Source: an uncultured Acidimicrobiaceae bacterium
Lineage (GTDB): Bacteria > Actinomycetota > Acidimicrobiia > Acidimicrobiales > UBA10347
Length of the DNA stretch: 64,000 bases
Direction: 5' to 3'
NCBI GenBank assembly: GCA_905182135.1
Contig: CAJJAG010000006.1
Location: 434,001-498,000, forward strand
The notes beneath the pieces were generated by a model. It did no database searches. It was not told the DNA's origin and worked only from the letters and a program-made list of their open reading frames with translations. Position numbers and translations under genes: made by a program. Positions 28,797-37,525 of the stretch are shown here, piece by piece (within the stretch, counting starts at the first letter, position 1; the number at the start of each line of letters is the position of its first letter).

Positions 28797-30223
28797 ACAA
28801 CAATGCCCTATTCGATGTCGATGACACGCTCACGGTTGGTCAGCTAAACCGCCGCCTTAGCGAGGCCGTGCGCCGTTCATTCGCCAAAGACATCTGGGTG
28901 CAGGGTCAGATTCGAAACTTGAGCCGTTCGGGTCGAGGTCATGCCTATTTCGATCTGTGTGACCCAACACCAGCAGGGGCTCAACCAAAGGCATCGATAG
29001 CGGTGACCTTGTTCGATTCAAACCGCCAGATCGTGAACCGCGTCATCACGCGCACCGGCAACACCGTGCGCATCGATGACGGTGTCGAGGTCCGCATCAA
29101 GGCAACCGTTGAGATGTACTCACCCCGTGGGCAGCTTCAACTAAACATGACATCGATCGACCCCGAGTTCACCCTTGGTCGCCTCGGCGCCGACCGAGAT
29201 CAGCTACTGCGCGAACTCGCGACTGAACAGCTACTCGACGCTAATCAGCAAATCCCTATGCCGCTGGTGCCACTACGCGTCGCACTCATCACCAGCGGTG
29301 GCAGCGCAGCTCATGCCGACTTCCACGAGCAGATCGCTGCATCTGGCTACGCGTTCGAAATCACGACACTGTCCACTCGGGTCCAAGGCGAGTTCGCCCC
29401 CCAAGAGATTGCCGACATGATCGCTCACGCAGAGCAACTTGACGTTGATGTATTGGCGATGGTGCGCGGCGGGGGTGCCCGCACCGATCTTGCTGCATTC
29501 GACACCGCACCGGTCGTGCGTGCGATTGCTAATTCAACCAAACCCGTGCTGTGCGGAATTGGCCACGAGATCGACACGTCGGTCGCTGACATGGTCGCTC
29601 ACACCTCGCTCAAGACACCCACTGCGTGCGCTCAATTCCTCATCGATCGGGTCATCAGCTTCGACTTTGCCTTGGCAGAGCGCTCAGCCCGGCTAACAGC
29701 GGTTGCGTTAGTACTGCCCCATGATCAGGACAAACTCGTCAACGAGCGAGCAGCATTGCTAAGCCATCGTGTTGCCCAGACGCTGCAAGCATCATCCCAG
29801 TCAACCGCATCGGCGGCCGGTGGCCTAGAGCGACGGGTCGCCCGGGCCATCTCACGTAGCGAGCAGCTTCTCTCCACCACACAAGGCCATGTCACCGCTC
29901 GTTCATCGAGCGCCTTAAGCACTGCGATGCGCAGGTGCTCTCAACACGAAGTGTTGTTGACCGAACGGCCAACACGCACGCTCCAAAGTAAGAACTACCG
30001 GCTTGACCTGCTCGAAGCCAAGCTCAGTGCTGTCGACCCACGTCAGGCACTTCAGCGGGGCTACAGCATCACAACCACCGCCGACGGCCAGCTTGTGCGC
30101 AGCGCTGAACAGCTCATGGCTGGTATCGAACTTGTTACTCGCCTAGCGGTCGGTATGGTCACCAGCACCATCACCAGCACCGTCACCGCCTCCGATTCCA
30201 CTCATCAGGAACCCAATGACTGA
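28793..30223 (+). CDS. xseA: Exodeoxyribonuclease VII large subunit
   Basis: A 476-residue large subunit of exonuclease VII, which degrades single-stranded DNA from both ends in repair. The N-terminal OB fold covers residues 10-110 (TVGQLNRRLSEAVRRSFAKD, IWVQGQIRNLSRSGRGHAYF). The catalytic region has RVALITSGGSAAHADFHEQI and VLAMVRGGGARTDLAAFDT, then GIGHEIDTSVADMVAHTSLK. A long helical region and a C-terminal DPRQALQRGYSITTTADG follow, as usual. ATGA overlap with the ABC exporter upstream and an 8-base overlap with xseB downstream support one transcript. Confidence 0.95.
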   Translation: MNNNALFDVDDTLTVGQLNRRLSEAVRRSFAKDIWVQGQIRNLSRSGRGHAYFDLCDPTPAGAQPKASIAVTLFDSNRQIVNRVITRTGNTVRIDDGVEVRIKATVEMYSPRGQLQLNMTSIDPEFTLGRLGADRDQLLRELATEQLLDANQQIPMPLVPLRVALITSGGSAAHADFHEQIAASGYAFEITTLSTRVQGEFAPQEIADMIAHAEQLDVDVLAMVRGGGARTDLAAFDTAPVVRAIANSTKPVLCGIGHEIDTSVADMVAHTSLKTPTACAQFLIDRVISFDFALAERSARLTAVALVLPHDQDKLVNERAALLSHRVAQTLQASSQSTASAAGGLERRVARAISRSEQLLSTTQGHVTARSSSALSTAMRRCSQHEVLLTERPTRTLQSKNYRLDLLEAKLSAVDPRQALQRGYSITTTADGQLVRSAEQLMAGIELVTRLAVGMVTSTITSTVTASDSTHQEPND

Positions 30224-30446
30224 CCCCGCTAAAGCGAGCCCAGACGAGATCGGTTACGCCGATGCCGTCGCCGAACTCGACGACATCCTCGCTCAACTCG
30301 ACGACGACGGCATCGATATCGATGTTCTGTCTGAGCTCGTCGAACGGGCCGCACACCTAATTACCGTCTGTCGGGGGCGCATTTCAGCGGCCCAACAACG
30401 GGTCGCTGGCATCGTCGAAACACTTGAGACTAGCGAGCCTTACTAA
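30216..30446 (+). CDS. xseB: Exodeoxyribonuclease VII small subunit
   Basis: A 76-residue helical subunit with the family core YADAVAELDDILAQLDDDGI and LVERAAHLITVCRGRISAAQ. It binds the large subunit and is needed for stable exonuclease VII. Its ATG lies eight bases before the xseA stop, which indicates coupled translation. The length is normal. Confidence 0.93.
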   Translation: MTDPAKASPDEIGYADAVAELDDILAQLDDDGIDIDVLSELVERAAHLITVCRGRISAAQQRVAGIVETLETSEPY

Positions 30447-30919
30447 GACCCCGTAATCTCGAATTACTCTGTCGACCGACTATCACAGTCGAGCCGCTGC
30501 ACATTGACATCACCCCGGTCGTGCACGTTCCTCCAAACAAATACACCGCGTCCCATTCCTTGCCCACCTGAGCGGGATCGGACTCGTTCTGATACCGAAT
30601 CTGGTACTTCAGTAGCTCATATAACGCTGCCTTTACCGCTAGCAATCGGCGCCAACTGATCAACGAAGGTCATTCGGACCAGGACACCGTGACCCCGAGA
30701 TTGCCCTAGCCGTTCGACGTCACATCATTGGTCAACGCGATCATCGCCTCCCTCGCTGGGCTGATGGCAGCGACATGATGCGCGTCTTCGCAGAAGTCCA
30801 CGAACGTGACCTCGTTGCCTTTGGTGGCTGGCCCGCCAATGCCGGTGCGCTGAATATCAACACGAACCTCTGACCCGGTCGGCTCCTCGGTACAACGCCT
30901 CGCTGTGTAGCGTAGAGTA
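30447..30919 (+). pseudogene. Spacer with possible 3' gene remnant
   Basis: Most of this stretch has no gene. From about 30661 to the TGA at 30871-30873 the plus strand has an open frame whose last part looks protein-like (DPEIALAVRRHIIG, RWADGSDMMRVFAEVHERDL, VAFGGWPANAGALNINTNL), but it has no start and no coherent upstream part. It may be the tail of a lost gene. I do not recognise the family. It ends about 45 bases before the next gene. Confidence 0.35.
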
Positions 30920-31951
30920 ATGGCTCTTCAGAAGTTAGAGAATGCTGACGCGTTCGTCGTGCGAGACCTGGACACCGAAGCACCGGCAATCGGCATTGTG
31001 CGGTCGGCGCCAAAGATTCTGCAGGGCGGCGCCCAAGAATTGGCCCGCAGCCAGACATACCAGCTTGCGGCCCTCGAGATGCGCTACCAGGGCGCCTCGT
31101 GCGGCGTGAATGCAGCACCCGACGCACGAGACGACGCCATGATGGCGTTCTGCGCCGAGTTGATGCCAGCCGTCGAGAGCAGCTCGCTGATGCTGAACAG
31201 TGCCAAGGGTGTCAGCCCCGAGCAGATCGCGCCACTCACGGCGGCAGATAGGCGCAATGACGTGCGGCTTCAAGACATCGACGGAATCTCGAACACTGCC
31301 CATCTGACCGGCATCGGTGCCGTCGCGTGTGCATCTAGCGTCCGCTCACTAGACGGAGCGAACGTCGCTATTGAGAACTTCGATGATGTCGGACTCGCTG
31401 TAGCCCGCGCAGCGGTTGCGGCTGGCGCCAAGATAACGGCCATCTCTACCAGTGTCGGTGCCGCGATATCTGCTGGAGGTTTCGACCTTGGCGCTCTGGC
31501 AACCACATGGAAAATCGACGGCCCTGGCATGGTTGCGACCCTGTCAAAGGAAGAGCTTCCATTCTGGCGGATTTTAGGAGCCGATGTAGACGTCCTTTTC
31601 GCTGGTTCAAAGGCTGGCTTAATCGACCACAAGAACGGCGAAAACATTACGGCGTCGGTTCTCGTTCCAACCGGTCCCATCCCGTATACGACTAAAGGTG
31701 CACTTACGATCGAGCGCCAAGGTGTCACGGTTCTTCCCGACTTCATTACAACCGCTGGCGGGCTGCTTGCGGGCTTCCCCGAAGGTGATGACCAGGCCGC
31801 CATCGAGTCGTGGATCAGCAGCAAGCTGCAATCGCTAATGGCATCAATCCTTGGTAAGGACGCCAGTCCGATCCTCGAAGCTTGCTTCCAAGCCGAAACG
31901 TTCCTAAAGACCTGGCGAGACGACCTCCCCTTCGGGCGCCCGTTCGCTTAA
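30920..31951 (+). CDS. Degenerate Glu/Leu/Phe/Val dehydrogenase-like protein
   Basis: A 343-residue protein that follows the amino-acid dehydrogenase layout. The substrate domain is at 30-130 (LARSQTYQLAALEMRYQGAS), followed by a Rossmann-type domain at 145-300. ITASVLVPTGPIPYTTKGAL and GVTVLPDFITTAGGLLAGF match the conserved late blocks (iliPaA..., vlPDfiaNaGG). Active enzymes have Lys in MTYK and in GGGK. Here these read QTYQ (Q48) and QGAS (57-60), so both lysines are gone. The dinucleotide loop GFGNVG reads ENFDDVG (152-158). The fold is probably kept and the classical reaction lost. ATG 30920 follows AGAGTA closely. The gene stands alone before a tRNA. Confidence 0.72.
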   Translation: MALQKLENADAFVVRDLDTEAPAIGIVRSAPKILQGGAQELARSQTYQLAALEMRYQGASCGVNAAPDARDDAMMAFCAELMPAVESSSLMLNSAKGVSPEQIAPLTAADRRNDVRLQDIDGISNTAHLTGIGAVACASSVRSLDGANVAIENFDDVGLAVARAAVAAGAKITAISTSVGAAISAGGFDLGALATTWKIDGPGMVATLSKEELPFWRILGADVDVLFAGSKAGLIDHKNGENITASVLVPTGPIPYTTKGALTIERQGVTVLPDFITTAGGLLAGFPEGDDQAAIESWISSKLQSLMASILGKDASPILEACFQAETFLKTWRDDLPFGRPFA

Positions 31952-32095
31952 AACTTTCTCGGCTACGTTTCGAGCAGAAATGGCCCGGTCCGTAGCTGAG
32001 AACCTGCGCTGAAAGACCAACCAGCAGAGATCTCGGTCACAGTTCACAAATTCTGGTGCCGAATTGCTGGTTTTGCTTCTATCATGTGAGCCGCT

Positions 32096-32169
32096 GGGGC
32101 TGTAGCTCAGTTGGCTAGAGCACCTGCTTTGCAAGCAGGGGGTCGAGGGTTCGATTCCCTCCAGCTCCA
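32096..32169 (+). tRNA. tRNA-Ala (anticodon TGC)
   Basis: A 74-base cloverleaf: acceptor GGGGCTG/CAGCTCC, D-arm GCTC-AGTTGGCTA-GAGC, anticodon arm CCTGC-TTTGCAA-GCAGG (anticodon TGC), T-arm GAGGG-TTCGATT-CCCTC, discriminator A. CCA is not encoded. Confidence 0.97.
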
Positions 32170-32171
32170 CT

Positions 32172-32215
32172 AAGAAGAATCGGTGCGGCTGCACCGGTTC
32201 TTCTTTACTTTTTAC
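32172..32215 (+). terminator. Terminator of tRNA-Ala
   Basis: A 15-bp near-perfect stem (aagaagaatcggtgc / gcaccggttcttctt) around ggct begins three bases after the tRNA and is followed by tactttttact, a clear T-rich tail. Confidence 0.9.
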
Positions 32216-32433
32216 TGCGATGTCGCTGGCGGTTCGCTAGCCGACCGGCATCGACGCACCAAACCATGCACATGAAATCGCGTCCCCAACTCGCAGAAAG
32301 TCCACTAAACGCAACGCTGCACGCGAATTATCTTTCGGCTTCATTGGCCGAATCTCACCATTTTGCTCTCCGTGACATACCCTTACCTCAGTTGTGACGC
32401 GTTCACGCTCCTCAGAGAAAAAGAGAAATTGCT

Positions 32434-32634
32434 ATGGCAACAGGAACTGTTAAATTCTTCAACACTGAAAAGGGTTTTGGATTCATCTCGCAAGAAAGCG
32501 GCGATGACCTCTTCGTCCACTTCTCCAACATCGGAGGCGATGGCTTCAAAAACCTCGAAGAGGGCCAGACCGTTGAATTCGATATCGGTGAAGGACGCAA
32601 GGGTCAAGAAGCCCAAAACGTCCGCCCAGTCTGA
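32434..32634 (+). CDS. Cold-shock protein, CspA family
   Basis: A 66-residue single OB-fold RNA-binding protein. RNP1 is KGFGFI and RNP2 is LFVHFS, within [20 protein letters not shown], all canonical. It would bind single-stranded nucleic acid and act as an RNA chaperone or antiterminator. It follows an unusually long AT-rich leader of about 200 bases after the tRNA-Ala terminator, as is common for csp mRNAs, and ends in a strong hairpin at 32661-32689. It is probably monocistronic. Confidence 0.96.
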   Translation: MATGTVKFFNTEKGFGFISQESGDDLFVHFSNIGGDGFKNLEEGQTVEFDIGEGRKGQEAQNVRPV

Positions 32635-32660
32635 ACTAATTCAGTAATTAGGTAGTTGAA

Positions 32661-32689
32661 CAAAGCGCCGGGTTCCGCCCGGCGCTTTG
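32661..32689 (+). terminator. Hairpin terminator after cold-shock gene
   Basis: A perfect 12-bp stem (caaagcgccggg / cccggcgctttg) with loop ttccg lies 26 bases after the csp stop. The stem's own A- and T-rich ends give a short T-run (ctttg) on the plus strand. Confidence 0.85.
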
Positions 32690-32780
32690 TCGCGAACAAA
32701 TCCAGGCCCTCCCGCATGGCAGTTGAGCAGTGCCTCGGTATTCTCGGACCGACCAAGCTTGAACCAAGAAAAAATCGACT

Positions 32781-33347
32781 ATGGCTACTGAACCAATCGA
32801 AGAAAACCCCGCCGCTGACAAGTCCGGCTTCGCGAAGTCCGTCGTCGTCGTGAACACCGGCGACGGCAAGGGCAAGTCTTCGTCCGCGTTTGGCGTGATG
32901 GTCCGTGGCGTCGCCCGCGGTTGGAACATCGCCGTGCTCCAGTTCATTAAGTCGGGAGAATGGAACGTGGGTGAAGAAAAGATCGGTGTACAGCTCGGTG
33001 TCGACTGGTTCAACGAGGGCGAAGGTTTTACGTGGGACTCCGACAACATCGATCACGACAAGGCGCTCGCCCAACAGGGTTGGGGCCACGCCGCGACGCT
33101 AATCGCAGCTGGTCAGCATGAGCTCATCATTTTGGATGAATTGACCTATCTGATCAACTGGGGATGGATCGAAGCCGAACCCGTATACGAAGCGATTCGT
33201 AACCGACCCGAAAAGGTGAACCTGGTCATCACCGGCCGAGACGCACCTCAAGGACTGATCGACGTGGCTGACACAGTCAGCGAAATCCGTAAGATCAAGC
33301 ACGCCTTCGACGAGGGCATATTGGCCAAAAAGGGTATCGACTACTAA
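32781..33347 (+). CDS. cobO: Cob(I)yrinic acid a,c-diamide adenosyltransferase
   Basis: A 188-residue CobO/CobA/BtuR-type enzyme that adenosylates cob(I)yrinic acid diamide or cobinamide using ATP. The P-loop is NTGDGKGKSSSAFGVMVRG, near residues 25-43. VLQFIKSGEWNVGEE, LIILDELTYLINWGW and NVLVITGRDAP-like VNLVITGRDAPQGLIDVADT follow in family order. The start is ATG 32781. The stop overlaps the cobU start by one base (TAATG), so the two are translationally coupled. No other corrin-ring genes are near, so this pair may serve corrinoid salvage. Confidence 0.95.
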   Translation: MATEPIEENPAADKSGFAKSVVVVNTGDGKGKSSSAFGVMVRGVARGWNIAVLQFIKSGEWNVGEEKIGVQLGVDWFNEGEGFTWDSDNIDHDKALAQQGWGHAATLIAAGQHELIILDELTYLINWGWIEAEPVYEAIRNRPEKVNLVITGRDAPQGLIDVADTVSEIRKIKHAFDEGILAKKGIDY

Positions 33348-33889
33348 TGCGGCTCGGCCGTGGCCTGTCGCTGCTAATTGGTGGCGCCCGCAGCGGCAAG
33401 AGTGACTTGGCAGTTCAGCTGGGCAAAGCTTGGCCCGGGACGGTCACGTTCATAGCCACAGCGACCGCAGGCGACGCCGACATGACAGAGCGCATCAGCC
33501 GGCACCAACAAGAGCGGCCAACTGGCTGGACACTTGTCGAGTCACCCAGCTTCTCGGCCAGCCTTGCTCAGGATCTCGCTGGTGATGATCTTGTCATCTT
33601 CGACTGCATAACCCTGCTTGTCTCAAACCTGATGTTCGCTGACACCAGCGAGATGGCAATCAATCGTCACGTCGTCGAGCTCGGACAAGCGTTGTCCGCT
33701 CGCAAAGCTCCCACGCTCGTGATCAGCAACGAAGTCGGACTGGGTATTCATCCAGAAACCGAGCTCGGTCGCACGTATCGAGACACGCTCGGGCGAGCCA
33801 ATCGTTCACTGGCGGCCGCAGCCGAGACCAGCTTGTTCGTGACTGCCGGCAAGGTGCTTCGTCTCCAGGACGTAACCATCAGTTGGTAG
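33347..33889 (+). CDS. cobU: Adenosylcobinamide kinase / cobinamide-phosphate guanylyltransferase
   Basis: A 180-residue bifunctional enzyme of nucleotide-loop assembly in cobalamin synthesis. The P-loop LIGGARSGKSDLA is at residues 10-22. FIATATAGDADMTERISRHQ contains the conserved His, and the GTP-reacting His region RHQQERPTGWTLVE matches CobU. DLVIFDCITLLVSNL and VISNEVGLGIHPETELGRTY complete the family pattern. The length is normal. It is coupled to cobO. About 200 bases without features follow. Confidence 0.95.
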   Translation: MRLGRGLSLLIGGARSGKSDLAVQLGKAWPGTVTFIATATAGDADMTERISRHQQERPTGWTLVESPSFSASLAQDLAGDDLVIFDCITLLVSNLMFADTSEMAINRHVVELGQALSARKAPTLVISNEVGLGIHPETELGRTYRDTLGRANRSLAAAAETSLFVTAGKVLRLQDVTISW

Positions 33890-34091
33890 GGATCTGCCCT
33901 TCTGAGCGAATGCCCCCATCACAGGAGCAGCCTCACAGCGCTACGTTGCGACACACCGCACCGAATTGCCTCCGGCATTCCAATCACACCCGACACCGGC
34001 GTAGCGATCACTCTCGCTCAACATGTGACAGCGCTTGATGGCATGAGTGATCCGGTGGGCGTAGTTGGCGAAAATTTGGCAAAGTAGTTCT

Positions 34092-34541
34092 ATGACTGCT
34101 GCTGATCCGATTCATCTGACCCTCACGCGTTTTCACGCCAACATGCGTGGCGAGCTCGAGGGCGGATTCGACGCACTGCTACACCCCGATGTTGTCTTCT
34201 ACTCACCTGTCGTGTTCACACCTCAACAGGGCCGTGAGATCACCAAGCTGTACTTAGGTGCCGCCGGCAACACACTGTCTGGCGATACAGCATCAGATGG
34301 CGAGGAAAGCGGCAGCGCGACCTCCTTCTCCTACACCAAAACGATCGCCAGTGGTCACCAGGCCATGCTCGAATTCGAAACAACGATGGACGGCAAGTAC
34401 GTCAACGGCGTCGACATCTTGACGTGTGACGACAACTCACTCGTGACCGAATTCAAAGTCATGATGCGGCCGCTACAGGCTGTGAACATCGTGCACGAAC
34501 AGATGAAGACCATGCTTGAGAAGATGACAGCAGATGGCTGA
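34092..34541 (+). CDS. NTF2-like (SnoaL-type) small protein
   Basis: A 149-residue alpha+beta protein with the NTF2/SnoaL-like pattern. An N-terminal helix pair (LTRFHANMRGELEGGFDALL) is followed by HPDVVFYSPVVFTPQQGRE and then beta strands (AMLEFETTMDGKYVNGVDIL, LVTEFKVMMRPLQAVN). Such folds occur in small isomerases, hydrolases and binding proteins, and no catalytic set is clear. I chose the ATG at 34092; an upstream TTG at 34065 has no support. The stop is two bases before the polX start, so the genes are co-transcribed. Confidence 0.8.
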   Translation: MTAADPIHLTLTRFHANMRGELEGGFDALLHPDVVFYSPVVFTPQQGREITKLYLGAAGNTLSGDTASDGEESGSATSFSYTKTIASGHQAMLEFETTMDGKYVNGVDILTCDDNSLVTEFKVMMRPLQAVNIVHEQMKTMLEKMTADG

Positions 34542-34543
34542 TC

Positions 34544-36307
34544 ATGGCCAGTAGTCGCGATGTCATCGCCATGCTCAACGAGCTGATCTTGCTGACCACT
34601 CTTGACGAAGAAAGCTCGCAGTCCTTCAAAGTGCGGGCCTATGACAATGCCCGACTCGCCGTCGAGTCTTACACCGGCAACATCACCGAATTGTCCGAGA
34701 AAGAAATGATCGCGCTCAAAGGGATCGGCAAGGCCACCGCATCCATGATCCATGAATTAGTCGACACCGGCACGGTTAACAAGCTCGAAAACCTGCGTGT
34801 CGAGTATCCGCCTGCATTCGCCGAAATGTCACGCATCCCCGGCGTTGGCCCAAAGACGCTCAAGGCCATGCGACGTGAACTCAATATCAACAATGTTGCA
34901 CAGCTCAAGGCTGCGCTCGACATGCAGCAGATCCGCACCCTTGACCGCATGGGCGCCAAGAGCGAAGACAAGATCGCGAAGGCGCTCGAACGCATCGGTA
35001 TGAGCGGCAAGGACCGCCGCACCCCCATCGCCGACGCCATGCCGCTGGCAGAGCGACTCGTCGAAGCGTTCCTCGAACTGCCGACAGTCACCGACGCCGT
35101 GTTCTGTGGAAGCTTGCGACGCATGTCCGAGACGATCGGTGATATCGACATCACTGTCGCGTCGACGAACCCCGTGTCGGTCATGGAAGCGGTACGCGAG
35201 CGCAGCGAGGTCGCCGAGATAGTCCTCAGCGGCGATACCAAGACCTCGTTCCTAACCAACACCGGGCTGCAGGTCGATGTACGGGCGGTGTTACCCAAAC
35301 ACTTCGGGGCAGCCACCCTGTATTTCACCGGCTCGAAGCAGCACAACATTGCACTGCGCCAGCGCGCCCTCAAAAAAGGCTGGCTGCTCAACGAATACGG
35401 ACTGCTCGTGAAACCTGACCAAGACGCGGAGGACCAAACCCCGACCGAGGTTGTTGCGGCTAAAACCGAAGAGAGCATCTACCAGGCACTCGGACTGGGA
35501 TTTATCCCCGCACCCATGCGTGAGTCCACGGGCGAAATCGAAGCCGCCGAAAAAGGCAACCTCAGTGATCTCATCCAGCTCAGCGACATTAAAGGCGACC
35601 TGCATTACCACACCGAACAATCAGGCGATGGCCGTTCATCGGTGGCCGACATGGTGCAGGTAGCTGCCGATGCAGGACACGCTTATCTCGCAATCACCGA
35701 CCATGGTGAAGACCTTGCCATCAACGGTTCGAACGCCGAAGAGATGTTGGCGCACCGCGAGCTGATCTACAAGATACAAGGCGACCATCCAGACATGAAG
35801 CTTCTGTGGGGCTGCGAGCTCAACATCGATGGCAACGGTGGCCTGGACTACGACGACGACTTCCGAGCCATGTTCGACTACACCGTGGCTTCGGTCCACT
35901 CGCACTACGACCAGTCGGCAACCAAACAGACCGAGCGGTTGGTCGCTGCCATTGCTGATCCAACTGTCGACTCGATCGGCCATTTGACCGGCCGTAAGAT
36001 CGGTCATCGTCCCGGCATCGAACTCGAGATCGACATTGTGCTCGAAGCGCTGAAGCACTTCGATGTGGCGCTCGAGATTAACGGATCATTGAACCGACTC
36101 GACGCAGCAGCCGACGTCGTTCGACGCGCAGTAGATCGAGGTGTGAAGCTCGTGATCAATACCGACAGCCATCACACCAGCGAACTCGGTCGAATGGAAT
36201 ATGGCGTGTTGACCGCACAACGCGGCTGGGCCCCGAAAGACCAGGTCATCAACACCTGGGACCAGGATCGTTTTCTGGCCTGGGTCGCTAGCCATCGCTC
36301 TACCTGA
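34544..36307 (+). CDS. polX: Family X DNA polymerase with PHP domain (PolX)
   Basis: A 587-residue bacterial PolX. The N-terminal 8-kDa-like domain has helix-hairpin-helix motifs (IALKGIGKATASMIHEL, MSRIPGVGPKTLKAM). The nucleotidyltransferase motif is FCGSLRRMSETIGDIDITV, with the DxD metal ligands at about 200-202. The later Asp is in LQVDVRAV, and FTGSKQHNIALRQRA is the family palm motif. From about 345 a PHP domain follows (DLHYHTEQSGDG, LAITDHGEDLAI, ASVHSHY, INTDSHHTSELG) with intact metal ligands, which implies 3'-5' exonuclease or phosphatase activity. It would fill gaps in base excision repair. One extra residue sits in HTEQSGDG compared with the common HTxxSDG. Confidence 0.94.
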   Translation: MASSRDVIAMLNELILLTTLDEESSQSFKVRAYDNARLAVESYTGNITELSEKEMIALKGIGKATASMIHELVDTGTVNKLENLRVEYPPAFAEMSRIPGVGPKTLKAMRRELNINNVAQLKAALDMQQIRTLDRMGAKSEDKIAKALERIGMSGKDRRTPIADAMPLAERLVEAFLELPTVTDAVFCGSLRRMSETIGDIDITVASTNPVSVMEAVRERSEVAEIVLSGDTKTSFLTNTGLQVDVRAVLPKHFGAATLYFTGSKQHNIALRQRALKKGWLLNEYGLLVKPDQDAEDQTPTEVVAAKTEESIYQALGLGFIPAPMRESTGEIEAAEKGNLSDLIQLSDIKGDLHYHTEQSGDGRSSVADMVQVAADAGHAYLAITDHGEDLAINGSNAEEMLAHRELIYKIQGDHPDMKLLWGCELNIDGNGGLDYDDDFRAMFDYTVASVHSHYDQSATKQTERLVAAIADPTVDSIGHLTGRKIGHRPGIELEIDIVLEALKHFDVALEINGSLNRLDAAADVVRRAVDRGVKLVINTDSHHTSELGRMEYGVLTAQRGWAPKDQVINTWDQDRFLAWVASHRST

Positions 36308-36431
36308 TCAGCTACATCGGTCAGAGGGGCAGCACCCCAAGGTCCGAACCCACCCTGACCTTGGAGCTCTGTTCGGCTATGTTCGCTTGGACGATCGACG
36401 GCCGCAGGGTCACGTAGCAGGGAGCAAAGAC

Positions 36432-37514
36432 ATGAGTATCGGAGGCGTTCGACCCGCAGTGCAGGCCATGCCCACATACCGTCCCGGTAAGGCTGCTGGG
36501 CAGGCCGAAGAAGAGCATGGCATCAAGAACGCCATCAAGCTCGCCTCGAACGAGAACCCCTATCCGCCGGTGCCCTCAGTCGTCGCAGCAATGACCGACG
36601 CTGCTGGGCGAGTGAACCGATACTGCGACCACCTCGCCGTCGAGTTGCGCGCTGCCATTGGCGCCATGGTCGGCCTCGACCTCGACAATGTCGCTGTTGG
36701 ATGTGGGTCGGTCGGCCTGTTGCAACAGCTGTGCCTTGCATACCTAGATCCTGGCGACAACGTCGTCTACCCGTGGCGTTCGTTCGAGGCGTATCCCGTG
36801 AACGTCCAGATGATGGGGGCCGAATCGCGACAGGTACCTCTCGTCGATCACGCCTTCGACCTTGATGCCGTGGCTGCTGCCGTCGATGAGCGCACCAAAA
36901 TTATCATGTTGGCGACCCCTAACAATCCCACCGGAACAGCTCTCAGCGTTGACTCATTACGCGCCATGCTTGCCAAGGTTCCCGACAGCGTGATCGTGCT
37001 GATCGATGAGGCATACCGTGAGTTCCTCGACCCAAGCTTCGGTGACCCGGTTGAGCTGTTGGCTGACCACTCGAACGTCATCGTCAGTCGCACCTTCTCG
37101 AAGGCCTTCGGCTTGGCTGGCGTGCGCGTTGGTTACTTGGTCGCTGCATCCGCCATTGTTGACGAGGTCAACAAGGTGCTCGTGCCCTTCGCCGTGAACG
37201 GCATCGCCCAGGCAGGCGCGCTCGCGGCACTAAGGGCCCGTGACGAGTACGAGCCCTTCCTCGCTGGCCTCCGCGATGAACGAGCTCGCGTCGTTGCTGC
37301 GCTCACCGATGCAGGGTGGAAATTACCTGATACACAGGCCAACTTCGTGTACTTACCACTTGGAGAACGTACCCAAGATCTCTACGTCGAGATCGAGAAA
37401 CGCGGTGTCGTGACTCGTCCGTTCGCTGGGGAAGGCCTCCGCGTCACAATCGGTACCCCCGCAGAAAACGACCGTTTCCTAGCCACCCTCGCTGCCGTTG
37501 CCGTCCCGGAATAA
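36432..37514 (+). CDS. Histidinol-phosphate/aromatic aminotransferase
   Basis: A 360-residue PLP-dependent class I/II aminotransferase of the HisC/Pat group. KLASNENPYPP is the HisC start block, and FSKAFGLAGVRVGY carries the PLP Lys. ATPNNPTGTAL and IDEAYREFLD are also conserved. It could serve histidine synthesis or phenylalanine/tyrosine transamination; isolated actinobacterial copies away from his genes are often the aromatic enzyme (Pat). I start at ATG 36432, preceded by GGGAGC about six bases before; an upstream start at 36387 lacks a site. It is convergent with the DoxX gene, with eleven bases between. Confidence 0.92.
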   Translation: MSIGGVRPAVQAMPTYRPGKAAGQAEEEHGIKNAIKLASNENPYPPVPSVVAAMTDAAGRVNRYCDHLAVELRAAIGAMVGLDLDNVAVGCGSVGLLQQLCLAYLDPGDNVVYPWRSFEAYPVNVQMMGAESRQVPLVDHAFDLDAVAAAVDERTKIIMLATPNNPTGTALSVDSLRAMLAKVPDSVIVLIDEAYREFLDPSFGDPVELLADHSNVIVSRTFSKAFGLAGVRVGYLVAASAIVDEVNKVLVPFAVNGIAQAGALAALRARDEYEPFLAGLRDERARVVAALTDAGWKLPDTQANFVYLPLGERTQDLYVEIEKRGVVTRPFAGEGLRVTIGTPAENDRFLATLAAVAVPE

Positions 37515-37525
37515 ACTCAGCGCCG

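Noticed and set aside
31904-32194. A reverse-strand 96-residue frame across the tRNA-Ala
   Set aside because: It is the well-known spurious translation of a tRNA gene (EGIEPSTPCLQSRCSSQLSY).
34669-35478. A 269-residue reverse-strand frame opposite polX
   Set aside because: It is the antisense of a strongly conserved polymerase and is Ser/Arg/Val-biased without motifs.
36387-36431. Upstream start for the HisC-type aminotransferase
   Set aside because: It adds 15 residues without similarity, while ATG 36432 has a ribosome binding site.
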